From the NCBI RefSeq assembly GCF_002812985.1, contig NZ_PGCP01000001.1:123031-187030 (forward strand): DNA of 64,000 nt, read 5' to 3'. Positions 1 to 7,668 of this stretch are shown piece after piece. The DNA is from Aeromonas lusitana (GTDB lineage Bacteria; Pseudomonadota; Gammaproteobacteria; Enterobacterales; Aeromonadaceae). The first letter of the stretch is position 1. The number at the start of each line of letters is the position of its first letter. Made by a program: the position numbers and the translations under genes. Below the pieces are notes generated by a model that was not told the DNA's origin, made no database searches, and worked only from the letters and a program-made list of their open reading frames with translations.

Positions 1-783
1 GCCGCCGATGGCACGGCCCTTGCCAACCGAGAACTCCCAGAATGAGAACAGGGGCACCGGGCTGTGCTGGTTGGTCCATTCGATCACCTGCTGCTCGCTC
101 ACGTGGGCGCCTTGCTCATCCACCAGGGTGTGATAGAGGCCGATGAAGAGCGCCCCATAGCCCCGTTGTCGGCTGGTGAGCACTATCTCCTGCCAGCGTT
201 GGTAGTCGTCGATCTGCTGGCTGTTGACCTGGGTATGGCCGACCCTTTGCTCGGCCTGGCTCCTGAATTCATCCTCGATGGCGGTGCGCGACACCTCGCT
301 CTTGTCAAACAGCACCAGTGCCTTGTCTATCCCCCCCATCAGCTGGCTCATCTCGCTGATGTTGCGTTTGAGCAGCGGCCGCTCCAGCACGCCGGTGATG
401 TTGGGGTGACCGACCAACCCCTTGTGGCGAGGGTTCTCGTTCATGCCGAGGAACACCACGGGCGTGCCTTCGGTGGCGATGCGCCGGGCGAGGGCGTTGA
501 TGGCATTGTCGTCACCGAGCACCACCAGGTCCGGTTTGATCCGTCGATAGGCGTTCATCGCCCGCTCGGCGATCTGATCGAGCTCCTGGCGGGGCTGGCG
601 CTTGGTATCCATGTAGAAGTGACTGATGTGGTGATCCCCCCTGAGGTGCTCCTTCAGGCTGGCGCTGTAACTCTGATCCCACAGGTTGGCCGGGTGATAG
701 CTGCTGATCACCAGGATCTCGGCGGCCCAGAGCCGAACAGGGAGCAGTGCCAGTAGTATTAGCAACACCTTGGTCAGGTTCAT
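1..783 (-). CDS. Periplasmic ABC substrate-binding-like protein, N-terminal part (runs off left edge)
   Basis: The minus frame stays open for 261 codons from an ATG at 783 to the window edge, so only the N-terminal part is seen. It begins with a signal peptide (MNLTKVLLILLAL, cleavage near LWAAE). The mature part opens with ILVISSYHP, then carries DLVVLGDDNA and VVFLGMNENP segments. This resembles the ABC_sub_bind fold (PF04392) of uncharacterised sugar- or amino-acid-type binding proteins. In many gammaproteobacteria this fold is the N-terminal sensor of histidine kinases, GGDEF proteins or chemoreceptors. The missing C-terminus therefore decides whether this is a solute receptor or a signalling protein. 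Confidence 0.7.
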   Translation of the reverse strand, partial: MNLTKVLLILLALLPVRLWAAEILVISSYHPANLWDQSYSASLKEHLRGDHHISHFYMDTKRQPRQELDQIAERAMNAYRRIKPDLVVLGDDNAINALARRIATEGTPVVFLGMNENPRHKGLVGHPNITGVLERPLLKRNISEMSQLMGGIDKALVLFDKSEVSRTAIEDEFRSQAEQRVGHTQVNSQQIDDYQRWQEIVLTSRQRGYGALFIGLYHTLVDEQGAHVSEQQVIEWTNQHSPVPLFSFWEFSVGKGRAIGG

Positions 784-979
784 GTCCCTCTTGCCCTCCT
801 TGGTTGAACACTGCACCCATTATGTGCGTTTTACCCAAAGCATGCCTTCGTCAATTGTTGTCGGAGGATGATGGCCTCTCTTCAGAACCCGAATTTGGCG
901 CCAGCCCGCCCCCTGTCTGGGATGGACAGTAAAAGCCTCTTTTGACCCTGACTGTGAACTGCTCCACTCCTCTCAAAAC

Positions 980-993
980 CTGACATAGATCAA
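980..993 (+). promoter_or_regulatory. Candidate FNR site upstream of nrdD
   Basis: CTGAC-ATAG-ATCAA matches the FNR consensus TTGAT-N4-ATCAA at 8 of 10 positions. It lies about 240 bp before nrdD, an enzyme needed only without oxygen. Anaerobic activation by FNR is established for E. coli nrdDG. Confidence 0.5.
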
Positions 994-1023
994 GAAATAC
1001 GGTATCGCTTTGGTGCCTAATAG

Positions 1024-1070
1024 GCACCACATATAGGGTCGCATTCAAAAAAAATACCCATATATTGTGT
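1024..1070 (+). promoter_or_regulatory. Pair of NrdR boxes upstream of nrdD
   Basis: Two 16-bp boxes, 1024-1039 and 1055-1070, each match the NrdR consensus (ACACTATATATTGTGT-like) at about 11 of 16 positions. Their spacing is exactly 31 bp, three helical turns, as expected for cooperative NrdR binding. NrdR is the known repressor of ribonucleotide reductase operons. Confidence 0.75.
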
Positions 1071-1224
1071 TGTTAAGCTGTGTATAAGCGATATCCCTCT
1101 CACTGTCAGCCCAGGCTTGTCAAGCCTCGGCTGAATTTATTTGCGCCGAGGAACCGGTGTGGTGAAGGGGTCCAAACAAGGGTAAATCAGGGCCGCTCGC
1201 CTGGCCTTTAAACGGGGAAAACAC

Positions 1225-3342
1225 ATGAAACCGGTTGTGATCAAACGTGATGGATGCCGTGCACCATTCAATGCCCAGCTGATTGCCGAGGCGGTGAATC
1301 GAGCGGCAGCTGCGGTCGGCCAGGCCAACCCAGCGCTGGGGGAGCGGGTCGCCGCCACCGTCAGTCAGGAGCTGGAAGGGCGAGGTGAGGTGGACATCCA
1401 CGAGATCCAGAACCGGGTCGAGAACCATCTGATGGCCTCCGATGACAAGGTCATCGCCCGTGCCTATATCGAATATCGCCACGACCGGGATCAGGCTCGC
1501 GAGGCCCGTGGTCGTCTGGCCCAGGAGATCCGCGGCCTGGTGGAGCAGACCAACGCGGCCCTGCTCAACGAGAACGCCAACAAGGATTCCAAGGTGATCC
1601 CGACCCAGCGGGACCTGCTGGCCGGTATCGTCGCCAAGCATTATGCCACCAGCCACATGCTGCCCCGCGAGGTGGTGCAGGCCCACGAGAGCGGCGATCT
1701 GCATTTCCACGATCTCGACTACTCCCCCTTCTTCCCCATGTTCAACTGCATGCTGATCGACCTGCAGGGGATGTTGACCCACGGCTTCAAGATGGGCAAT
1801 GCGGAGATAGACACCCCGAAATCCATCAGCACCGCCACCGCGGTGACCGCCCAGATCATCGCCCAGGTGGCGAGCCACATCTATGGCGGCACCACCATCA
1901 ACCGCATCGACGAGGTGCTGGCGCCCTATGTGACCATCAGTTGGCAGAAGCACAGGGAAGTGGCCGAGGAGTGGGGCATAGCGGATGTGGACGCCTACGC
2001 CATGGCCCGCACCGAGAAGGAGTGCCACGACGCCTTCCAGTCCCTGGAATACGAAGTAAACACCTTGCACACCGCCAACGGTCAGACCCCTTTCGTTACC
2101 TTCGGTTTTGGACTCGGTGACAGCTGGGAGTCTCGCCTCATCCAGCGCGCCATCCTCGGCAACCGCATCGCCGGCCTTGGCAAGAATCGCAAGACCGCCG
2201 TGTTCCCGAAACTGGTGTTCGCTATCCGTGATGGCCTCAATCACAAGGTTGGGGATCCTAACTACGACATCAAGCAGCTGGCGCTGGAGTGTGCCTCCAA
2301 GCGCATGTATCCGGACATCCTCAACTATGACCAGGTGGTCAAGGTGACCGGCTCCTTCAAGACCCCCATGGGTTGTCGCTCCTTCCTTGGCGCCTACGAG
2401 GAGAATGGCGAGCTCATCCATGAGGGGCGCAACAATATCGGGGTGGTGAGCCTCAACCTGCCGCGCATCGCTTTGAAATCCAAGGATGAGGCGGAGTTCT
2501 GGGACAAGCTGGACGCCGCCCTGGCGGTTGCCAAGACGGCGCTCATGTATCGCATCAAGCGTCTGGACGGCGTCAAGGCGCGGGTCGCCCCCATTCTCTA
2601 CATGGAAGGGGCCTGCGGGGTACGCTTGAAGGCCGACGACAACGTCAGCGAGATCTTCAAACACGGGCGCGCCTCCATCTCCCTTGGCTACATCGGGGTG
2701 CACGAGACCATCAACGCCCTGTTTGGTACTCAGACCCACCTGTTCGACAGCGATGCGCTGCGTGAGAAGGCCGTTGCCATCATAGCGCGCCTGAGAGCCG
2801 CGACCGACGAGTGGAAGGAAGAGACAGGTTATGGCTTCAGCCTCTACTCCACCCCGAGCGAGAACCTCTGTACCCGCTTCTGCCGCATCGATGCCAAGGA
2901 GTTCGGCGTGGTGGCCGGAGTGACCGACAAGGGTTACTACACCAACAGCTTCCACCTCGATGTGGAGAAGCAGGTGAACCCCTATGACAAGCTGGACTTC
3001 GAGGCGGCTTATCCACCCATCGCCAACGGCGGCTTCATCTGCTACGGCGAGTACCCCAACATCCAGCACAACCTGGAGGCGCTGGAGAACGTTTGGGATT
3101 ACAGCTACGACAAGGTGCCCTACTACGGTACCAACACCCCCATCGACGAGTGCTACGACTGCGGCTTCACCGGCGAGTTCGAGTGCACCTCCAAGGGCTT
3201 CACCTGCCCGCGCTGTGGCAACCATGACCCTGCCAAGGTGTCGGTGACCCGTCGGGTGTGCGGCTACCTCGGTAGCCCGGATGCGCGCCCCTTCAACGCG
3301 GGCAAGCAGGAAGAGGTCAAGCGCCGGGTTAAGCATATGTAA
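1225..3342 (+). CDS. nrdD: Anaerobic ribonucleoside-triphosphate reductase, class III
   Basis: Oxygen-sensitive glycyl-radical enzyme that reduces NTPs to dNTPs in anaerobic growth. The 705-residue product is close to the 712 of E. coli NrdD. It has an N-terminal ATP-cone (roughly 1-95), a long reductase barrel, a zinc site from two CxxC pairs (ECYDCGF and CPRCGN), and the radical motif RVCGYLG near the C-terminus, with the radical glycine at about 680. The start agrees with the E. coli N-terminus. It lies upstream of its activase nrdG, but an intrinsic terminator separates them. NrdR boxes and an FNR-like site precede it. Confidence 0.98.
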   Translation: MKPVVIKRDGCRAPFNAQLIAEAVNRAAAAVGQANPALGERVAATVSQELEGRGEVDIHEIQNRVENHLMASDDKVIARAYIEYRHDRDQAREARGRLAQEIRGLVEQTNAALLNENANKDSKVIPTQRDLLAGIVAKHYATSHMLPREVVQAHESGDLHFHDLDYSPFFPMFNCMLIDLQGMLTHGFKMGNAEIDTPKSISTATAVTAQIIAQVASHIYGGTTINRIDEVLAPYVTISWQKHREVAEEWGIADVDAYAMARTEKECHDAFQSLEYEVNTLHTANGQTPFVTFGFGLGDSWESRLIQRAILGNRIAGLGKNRKTAVFPKLVFAIRDGLNHKVGDPNYDIKQLALECASKRMYPDILNYDQVVKVTGSFKTPMGCRSFLGAYEENGELIHEGRNNIGVVSLNLPRIALKSKDEAEFWDKLDAALAVAKTALMYRIKRLDGVKARVAPILYMEGACGVRLKADDNVSEIFKHGRASISLGYIGVHETINALFGTQTHLFDSDALREKAVAIIARLRAATDEWKEETGYGFSLYSTPSENLCTRFCRIDAKEFGVVAGVTDKGYYTNSFHLDVEKQVNPYDKLDFEAAYPPIANGGFICYGEYPNIQHNLEALENVWDYSYDKVPYYGTNTPIDECYDCGFTGEFECTSKGFTCPRCGNHDPAKVSVTRRVCGYLGSPDARPFNAGKQEEVKRRVKHM

Positions 3343-3365
3343 GCCAGGCGGCTGAGCGACGAGAT

Positions 3366-3393
3366 GGCTCCTGATGATGAGGGAGCCTTTTTT
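3366..3393 (+). terminator. Intrinsic terminator between nrdD and nrdG
   Basis: GGCTCC (3366-3371) pairs with GGAGCC (3382-3387) around a 10-nt loop, followed by six Ts. It sits inside the expected nrdDG operon, so it probably lowers nrdG expression relative to nrdD. Confidence 0.7.
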
Positions 3394-3433
3394 ATTGGCG
3401 GACCGAGTGCCCGTGATGGGGTGAGGAGAGAAG

Positions 3434-3943
3434 ATGCATTATCACCAGTATTACCCGGTCGATGTGATCAATGGCCCGGGCACCCGCGCCACCCTGTTCG
3501 TGTCGGGCTGCGAGCACCAGTGCCCCGGTTGCTACAACCAGAGCACCTGGCGCCTCGATGGCGGCAAGCCGTTCGACCAGATCACGAGCGATCGCATCAT
3601 CCGGGATCTCAACGACACGCGCATCAAGCGGCGCGGGTTGTCGCTCTCGGGCGGTGATCCGCTCCATCCCGCCAACGTGCCTTTTGTGCTGGCGCTGGTG
3701 AAGCGGGTACGGGCCGAGTGCCCTGGCAAGGACATCTGGTGCTGGACCGGTTACTTGCTCGGCGAGCTCAGTGCCCCCCAGCGGGAGCTGGTGGCCTTGC
3801 TGGATGTGCTGGTGGATGGCAAGTTCGAGAAGGGGTTGGCGGATCCCGGCCTGCTCTGGCGCGGCAGCAGCAATCAGCAGATCCACGATCTCAACGGCTG
3901 GCGAAATAATGGGGAGCGGATCCCCTGTCTGGTTTGCAGTTGA
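3434..3943 (+). CDS. nrdG: Anaerobic ribonucleotide reductase-activating protein (radical SAM)
   Basis: Activates NrdD by making its glycyl radical from S-adenosylmethionine and a [4Fe-4S] cluster. The radical SAM motif CxxxCxxC is C26, C30 and C33, followed by the conserved LSGGDPLHP and GKDIWCWTGY segments. The 169-residue product is longer than the 154 of E. coli NrdG: after the usual RGSSNQ end it continues for about 20 residues and finishes with PCLVCS. A GGAG ribosome site precedes the ATG. It is 91 bp downstream of nrdD across a terminator, so it may depend on read-through or a promoter of its own. Confidence 0.97.
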   Translation: MHYHQYYPVDVINGPGTRATLFVSGCEHQCPGCYNQSTWRLDGGKPFDQITSDRIIRDLNDTRIKRRGLSLSGGDPLHPANVPFVLALVKRVRAECPGKDIWCWTGYLLGELSAPQRELVALLDVLVDGKFEKGLADPGLLWRGSSNQQIHDLNGWRNNGERIPCLVCS

Positions 3944-4005
3944 GGCCAAGGCTGTTTATGGTTAGCCCATCCGACGCTCTCAAATACCGTTAACGAGGAA
4001 CCGAG

Positions 4006-4176
4006 ATGAACAACCTGCTCAAGATCCTGCTGGCAATCTTCCTGCCCCCAGTGTGCGCCTTTATCCAGGTGGGCTTCAGCCTGCATTTTCTGATCAACAT
4101 AGTGCTGACCCTGCTCGGCGGTCTGCCCGGCATGGTCCACGCGCTCTGGTTGGTGGTCACCGACAAACGAGCTTGA
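4006..4176 (+). CDS. Pmp3/YqaE family small membrane protein
   Basis: A 56-residue protein. It has the two transmembrane segments and the ILLAIFLPPVCAF...LTLLGGLPGMVHALW pattern of the UPF0057/Pmp3 family (E. coli YqaE, 52 residues). These proteolipids sit in the inner membrane and are linked to membrane potential and salt or envelope stress; their exact bacterial role is unsettled. A GAGGAA ribosome site precedes the ATG. It is 62 bp after nrdG on the same strand and is followed by two strong hairpins, so it ends this transcription unit. Confidence 0.9.
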   Translation: MNNLLKILLAIFLPPVCAFIQVGFSLHFLINIVLTLLGGLPGMVHALWLVVTDKRA

Positions 4177-4196
4177 TTTCTCCTCCGCCCTTAACA

Positions 4197-4222
4197 AAGG
4201 CCAACCTCAGGGTTGGCCTTTT
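4197..4222 (+). terminator. Intrinsic terminator after the YqaE-like gene
   Basis: Ten-base-pair stem (4197-4206 with 4211-4220) around loop TCAG, followed by a short T run. It is positioned to end the nrdD-nrdG-yqaE strand. Confidence 0.75.
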
Positions 4223-4224
4223 CA

Positions 4225-4259
4225 TAACAAACACCCCGGTCTGGCCGGGGTGTTTGTTA
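4225..4259. terminator. Long bidirectional hairpin between convergent genes
   Basis: A perfect 15-bp inverted repeat (4225-4239 with 4245-4259) around a 5-nt loop. It lies between the YqaE-like gene (+) and the MliC-like gene (-), so it can stop transcription from both sides. Confidence 0.7.
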
Positions 4260-4285
4260 TTGGGGGACGCTTGTATTGAGTGTGA

Positions 4286-4645
4286 TTACTGCTCTTTGCA
4301 GGCGTTGTAGAGGCTCTGCCACTCACCCTCTTGATCCCGCATCTCAACGAAACCTTCCTTGCCCTTGTTCCACCAGACTACTTCGTGATCATCGGTATAA
4401 CGGGCACCGGAGGCGGAGACCGCCTGGGGCAGGGTGTAATCCTTGCCATCCGGCAGGGCCAGCTTGATGAAGTTCAGGCTGTCGTCGGAGAGAGAGAAGT
4501 AGCGCACCTGTACCTTCTTGTTCTGCTCGCACAGATAGGTGACCGAATCGCCGCCGGTGACGCCCAGCTTGCCGGCACCCAGCTCACAGCCGCTGAGCAG
4601 CGTCAGGGCCCCTGCACCCAGTAAAAAGAGCTTGGCGTGTTTCAT
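4286..4645 (-). CDS. MliC-type lysozyme inhibitor lipoprotein
   Basis: Predicted outer-membrane lipoprotein of 119 residues. It has a signal peptide and lipobox LLSGC, then one MliC/PliC domain (PF09864) recognised from VTYLCEQNKKVQVRYF, the central TDDHEVVWWNKGKEGFV and the C-terminal cysteine. The family blocks c-type lysozyme in the periplasm or at the cell surface, protecting peptidoglycan during host contact. The ATG at 4645 was chosen because AAGGA lies 7 bases upstream and the lipobox then falls at the right distance; longer upstream starts would bury the signal peptide. Confidence 0.87.
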   Translation of the reverse strand: MKHAKLFLLGAGALTLLSGCELGAGKLGVTGGDSVTYLCEQNKKVQVRYFSLSDDSLNFIKLALPDGKDYTLPQAVSASGARYTDDHEVVWWNKGKEGFVEMRDQEGEWQSLYNACKEQ

Positions 4646-4763
4646 ATTGAATCCTTCATCGGTGTCATATGGGGTTGAGCCTAACAGGCTGAGGCACAAC
4701 TGCAACCTCCGGGGGACGGGCTTGCGTCGAGATGCGTCAGCCCAATGAAGGCAATTTGCAGAC

Positions 4764-4794
4764 AAAAAAACGCCCCGGTAGGCATATCGGGGCG
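4764..4794 (-). terminator. Intrinsic terminator of the MarR-HlyD-DUF2955 operon
   Basis: Read on the minus strand, CGCCCC...GGGGCG forms a stem followed by seven Ts. It sits just after the DUF2955 stop codon. Confidence 0.8.
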
Positions 4795-4829
4795 AAAGGG
4801 CGCGCATCCATGAGCGGCAGAAAAAGGAT

Positions 4830-5867
4830 TCAATGACCGAAGCGGGTTGCCTCGAAGTGGTTCAACACCCGGTGGATGAGGTAACAGGCCAGCAGGGTGA
4901 CCACGATGGCAAACAAGATGCTGCTGACCCGGTAGAGGGCGCTGAATACCAGGTCGTTGCCCGGCGTCAGGTACTGGCCGAACAGAATGCCGAGGGTGGT
5001 GAGGGCGCCGAAACCGACGCCGGAGCCGCTAGCCTCCTTCACATGGGCATGGCTGAACAGCATGGCGCCGAGCCAGAGCAAGGGGGTGACCAGCAGCAGT
5101 TGACCGGACCAGTCATAGAGCACCAGCTGGCCGAGAATGCCGAAGCTGACCCCGAGCAGGGTGCCCATGGCCCGCTTGCGGGCATAGCTCAGCGCTCCGT
5201 TCCAGTGCATGGGGAACAAGAGCAGCAAGGTGGTGGCCTGAGCGGACATGGAATCGCGCAGATCGAACAGCTGGAACACCATGAACGACAGGGTGGCGAT
5301 GCTGGCGCCGAGCAGGGCCTCGTGGCGCATCCGGTGCGGCTCCTTGGGGGAGGCTGCCGGTTTGGGTCGCGGCTCCACATCTGGCAGCAGGGCCGTCATC
5401 AGATAGGCGATGAGCACCGACAGCACGCTGGCCCACAGGTTGCTGAAGATAAGATCGTTCAAGTCGGTCTCGGGGTAGCTGGCAAAGTGCAGCATGATGC
5501 TGAGACTCAACACGCCATTGGCGCCAAACAGAAACAGGCTGCCCCGGGACATGGCGGCGAAGCGATAGAGGAACAGCAGGAAGACGATGGGCAGCATCAG
5601 GCCGGGGTGGCTGCCAAACAGGCCCCCAAGCAGACCCACTTCCAAGCCGCACATCACGGCGGCGGCGATGAGCTGACGAGCGGCGTGGCCGTTCATCACG
5701 GGCACCATGCCGAGCAGCAGCATGGGGGTGACGGTGAAGAAGACCCCGTAGTTCCAGCCGAACATCTTGCAGAGCAAGAATCCCAGGGTACAGCCAAAGG
5801 CTATGCGCAGGCATTGGCGTAGCTCGTTGGCGGTGAGGGCCCTGTGCCACAGGTTCATGGTCGCCAT
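4830..5867 (-). CDS. DUF2955/FUSC-like inner membrane efflux protein
   Basis: A 345-residue membrane protein with about ten hydrophobic segments in two blocks (roughly 20-160 and 185-335), separated by a soluble PRPKPAASPKEPH stretch. This is the layout of DUF2955 and related FUSC/aromatic-acid exporter proteins. It starts one base after the HlyD stop codon, so the two are translationally coupled and probably form a membrane pump with its periplasmic adaptor. The substrate cannot be read from sequence; MarR control suggests a small phenolic or other toxic compound. Confidence 0.82.
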   Translation of the reverse strand: MATMNLWHRALTANELRQCLRIAFGCTLGFLLCKMFGWNYGVFFTVTPMLLLGMVPVMNGHAARQLIAAAVMCGLEVGLLGGLFGSHPGLMLPIVFLLFLYRFAAMSRGSLFLFGANGVLSLSIMLHFASYPETDLNDLIFSNLWASVLSVLIAYLMTALLPDVEPRPKPAASPKEPHRMRHEALLGASIATLSFMVFQLFDLRDSMSAQATTLLLLFPMHWNGALSYARKRAMGTLLGVSFGILGQLVLYDWSGQLLLVTPLLWLGAMLFSHAHVKEASGSGVGFGALTTLGILFGQYLTPGNDLVFSALYRVSSILFAIVVTLLACYLIHRVLNHFEATRFGH

Positions 5868-5868
5868 C

Positions 5869-6924
5869 TCAGTAGATGTAGTGCAGCAGGCTGAGCAGAT
5901 GGATCTGGCCGCGCGCGAACAGGGCGCTCAGGGCGTTGTCTGGCAACAGCTGGACGGTGGCGCGGGCGCCGGCCGGTAGGTGGGCGGGCAACTGCTCGAG
6001 CGCGAGATGCAGGCGCAGGCGCTGGGCATCGCGTACCCAGCGATCCGATTCGACTGGATTGGCCAGCAGGCCGTTGGCATCGAACTGACCGGCGCTGACC
6101 CCGGCATCCAGGCTGGAGACGCGGGCGGGATAGAGGCGGCCGGGTTCGCCATCAAAGGCGATCAGGGCGCGGCTGCCGGCGCTGATGTGGCGCAGGCTCT
6201 TCTCGCGAAAATCGGCGATCACGTCCACCTGCTCGGATACCAGGGCCAGCAGGGGGGATCCCGCCGTGGCCACGCTGCCCGGTTTGAGTTGCAGGTTGGT
6301 GATGATGCCGTCCTGGCTCGCATGGACCTGGCTGTAGGTGAGGTTGAGCTCGGCCTGGGCGAGGCGGTTACGGGCCTGGCGCAGCAACAGGTTGTCGTCA
6401 CCGGACAAGCCCCGGTTGACCTTGGCCTGCTCCATGCGAGCCTGACTCGCCAGCAGATTGGCCTGAGCGGTACGGGCGGCGCTGTCCGCATCGTCTTTTT
6501 GCTGCTCGGAGACCATGTTGCGGCGATAGAGGGCATCAATGCGTGCCGCCTCTCGCTGTTTCTGGGCGGTTTGGGTCTGCAGCGAGCTGTACTCGGCCGA
6601 GACGGCGCTCAAGGTCGCATCCAGCTGGTGGTTCTGTTGCTCGGCTTGATCGAGGGCGAGGCGGGCCTGCTCGACGGCGAGCTGGAAGGGAACTGGGTCC
6701 AGGGTGAACAGCAGATCCCCTTGCTTGACGTGCTGGTTGTTGGTGACCGAGACCTCGACCACCTTGCCACTGACCTGGGGCGCCATCTTGGTGACCACCC
6801 GGGTGGCCATGGCTTGCGGCGTCAGCGGCATCTTGATGTCGGCGATCAGGAAGTAGCCAAATACCAGCACGAAGCAGGCGCTTGCCCATTTGATCCAGCG
6901 CTTGAATTGTTGATCCGGGGTCAT
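5869..6924 (-). CDS. HlyD/EmrA-family periplasmic adaptor
   Basis: Membrane fusion protein of about 351 residues. One N-terminal transmembrane anchor (ASACFVLVFGYFLIADI) is followed by a biotinyl-lipoyl half (APQVSGKVVEVSV...NQHVKQGDLLFTLDP), a long coiled-coil hairpin (about 85-200), and the second lipoyl half (SQDGIITNLQLKPGSVA). The start at 6924 leaves TAA-G-ATG after MarR; a longer start would overlap marR by 17 nt. It should connect the adjacent DUF2955 protein to an outer-membrane channel that is not encoded here. Confidence 0.92.
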   Translation of the reverse strand: MTPDQQFKRWIKWASACFVLVFGYFLIADIKMPLTPQAMATRVVTKMAPQVSGKVVEVSVTNNQHVKQGDLLFTLDPVPFQLAVEQARLALDQAEQQNHQLDATLSAVSAEYSSLQTQTAQKQREAARIDALYRRNMVSEQQKDDADSAARTAQANLLASQARMEQAKVNRGLSGDDNLLLRQARNRLAQAELNLTYSQVHASQDGIITNLQLKPGSVATAGSPLLALVSEQVDVIADFREKSLRHISAGSRALIAFDGEPGRLYPARVSSLDAGVSAGQFDANGLLANPVESDRWVRDAQRLRLHLALEQLPAHLPAGARATVQLLPDNALSALFARGQIHLLSLLHYIY

Positions 6925-6925
6925 C

Positions 6926-7399
6926 TTATTCTCTCTCTTCATTCTGGGCGGCTATTTTGCCGAGGGCGTTGGCGCTGATGCGGTGGACGATATCTTCAAA
7001 TTGCGCCAGCTCTTGCGGGCTGATGCCGGTGAGCAATTCGCGGCGGATCACCATGATGCGATCCTCTATCTGATCCAGCAGTGCTTTGCCGGCAGCGGTC
7101 AGGGTGACGATGCGGGCCCGCTTGTCCTGGCTGCAGCAGTGGCGCTCGATAAGGCCCTGCTCTTCCAGCTGGCCCAAGGTGCGCATCAGGGAGGGCAACT
7201 CGATTTCGAGGGCCTCGGCGAGGGCCTTCTGACCGAGCCGGCCGCCGCGCTGGCACAGCTTCCACAGCGCGGTCCAGCGGGGATGGGTCAGACCCAGCGG
7301 CGCCAGTTCGAGATCGGCGACGGTACGCCACAATCGGTGCAGTCGTCCCAGTCGCTCGGCGAGGGACAATTCCCGCAGCATGTCCAGATCGTTTTCCAT
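6926..7399 (-). CDS. MarR/SlyA-family transcriptional regulator
   Basis: A 157-residue winged-helix regulator. The conserved region LTHPRWTALWKLCQRGG-LGQKALAEAL, the recognition helix SLMRTLGQLEEQGLIER and the wing DKRARIVTLTAAG are all present. It heads a three-gene operon with an efflux adaptor and membrane pump, joined by one-base gaps. Its promoter is covered by an inverted repeat, which suggests autorepression relieved by a ligand exported by the pump. The ATG at 7399 is preferred over an upstream start at 7561, because the longer one would run across the promoter and operator. Confidence 0.92.
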   Translation of the reverse strand: MENDLDMLRELSLAERLGRLHRLWRTVADLELAPLGLTHPRWTALWKLCQRGGRLGQKALAEALEIELPSLMRTLGQLEEQGLIERHCCSQDKRARIVTLTAAGKALLDQIEDRIMVIRRELLTGISPQELAQFEDIVHRISANALGKIAAQNEERE

Positions 7400-7413
7400 T
7401 TCTGTCGCCTCAT

Positions 7414-7459
7414 TACTTAGCCTGCTAAGTATTATATTTATTTCGCAGGCTAAGTAAAT
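7414..7459 (-). promoter_or_regulatory. MarR operon promoter overlapped by operator repeats
   Basis: On the minus strand a -10 TATAAT (7431-7436) lies 16 bp from a -35 TTTACT (7453-7458). A perfect inverted repeat, TACTTAG-CCTG-CTAAGTA (7414-7431), touches the -10 and transcription start. A further copy of GCAGGCTAAGTA (7445-7456) overlaps the -35. This is the expected geometry for MarR autorepression. Confidence 0.75.
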
Positions 7460-7461
7460 AG

Positions 7462-7477
7462 TGTGATACAGCTCACG
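7462..7477. promoter_or_regulatory. Candidate CRP site
   Basis: TGTGA-N6-TCACG matches the CRP consensus at 9 of 10 positions. Its centre is about 46 bp upstream of the predicted marR start and about 200 bp upstream of the 2HCT transporter gene, so either could be its target. Confidence 0.5.
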
Positions 7478-7668
7478 TTCAAGTAATAGTGCAAGGAGTG
7501 TGCTAGATGAGGGGGATAGTTGCTTCGCAGGCCTGGTCTGGCGAGAGGCGCCAGCCGGCAAATGGTGCTTAAGGTTTCAATGTTTTTATATGGCTTTGCA
7601 AGTCCGCTAACCGACAGTGGTGGAGAGGATCATTAGAGTAGCGCCACACCACATGTTGGAGCATAACA

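Noticed and set aside
1120..3336. 738-codon open frame opposite nrdD
   Set aside because: It mirrors the third-position GC of nrdD, has no recognisable domain, and nrdD is a clear full-length gene.
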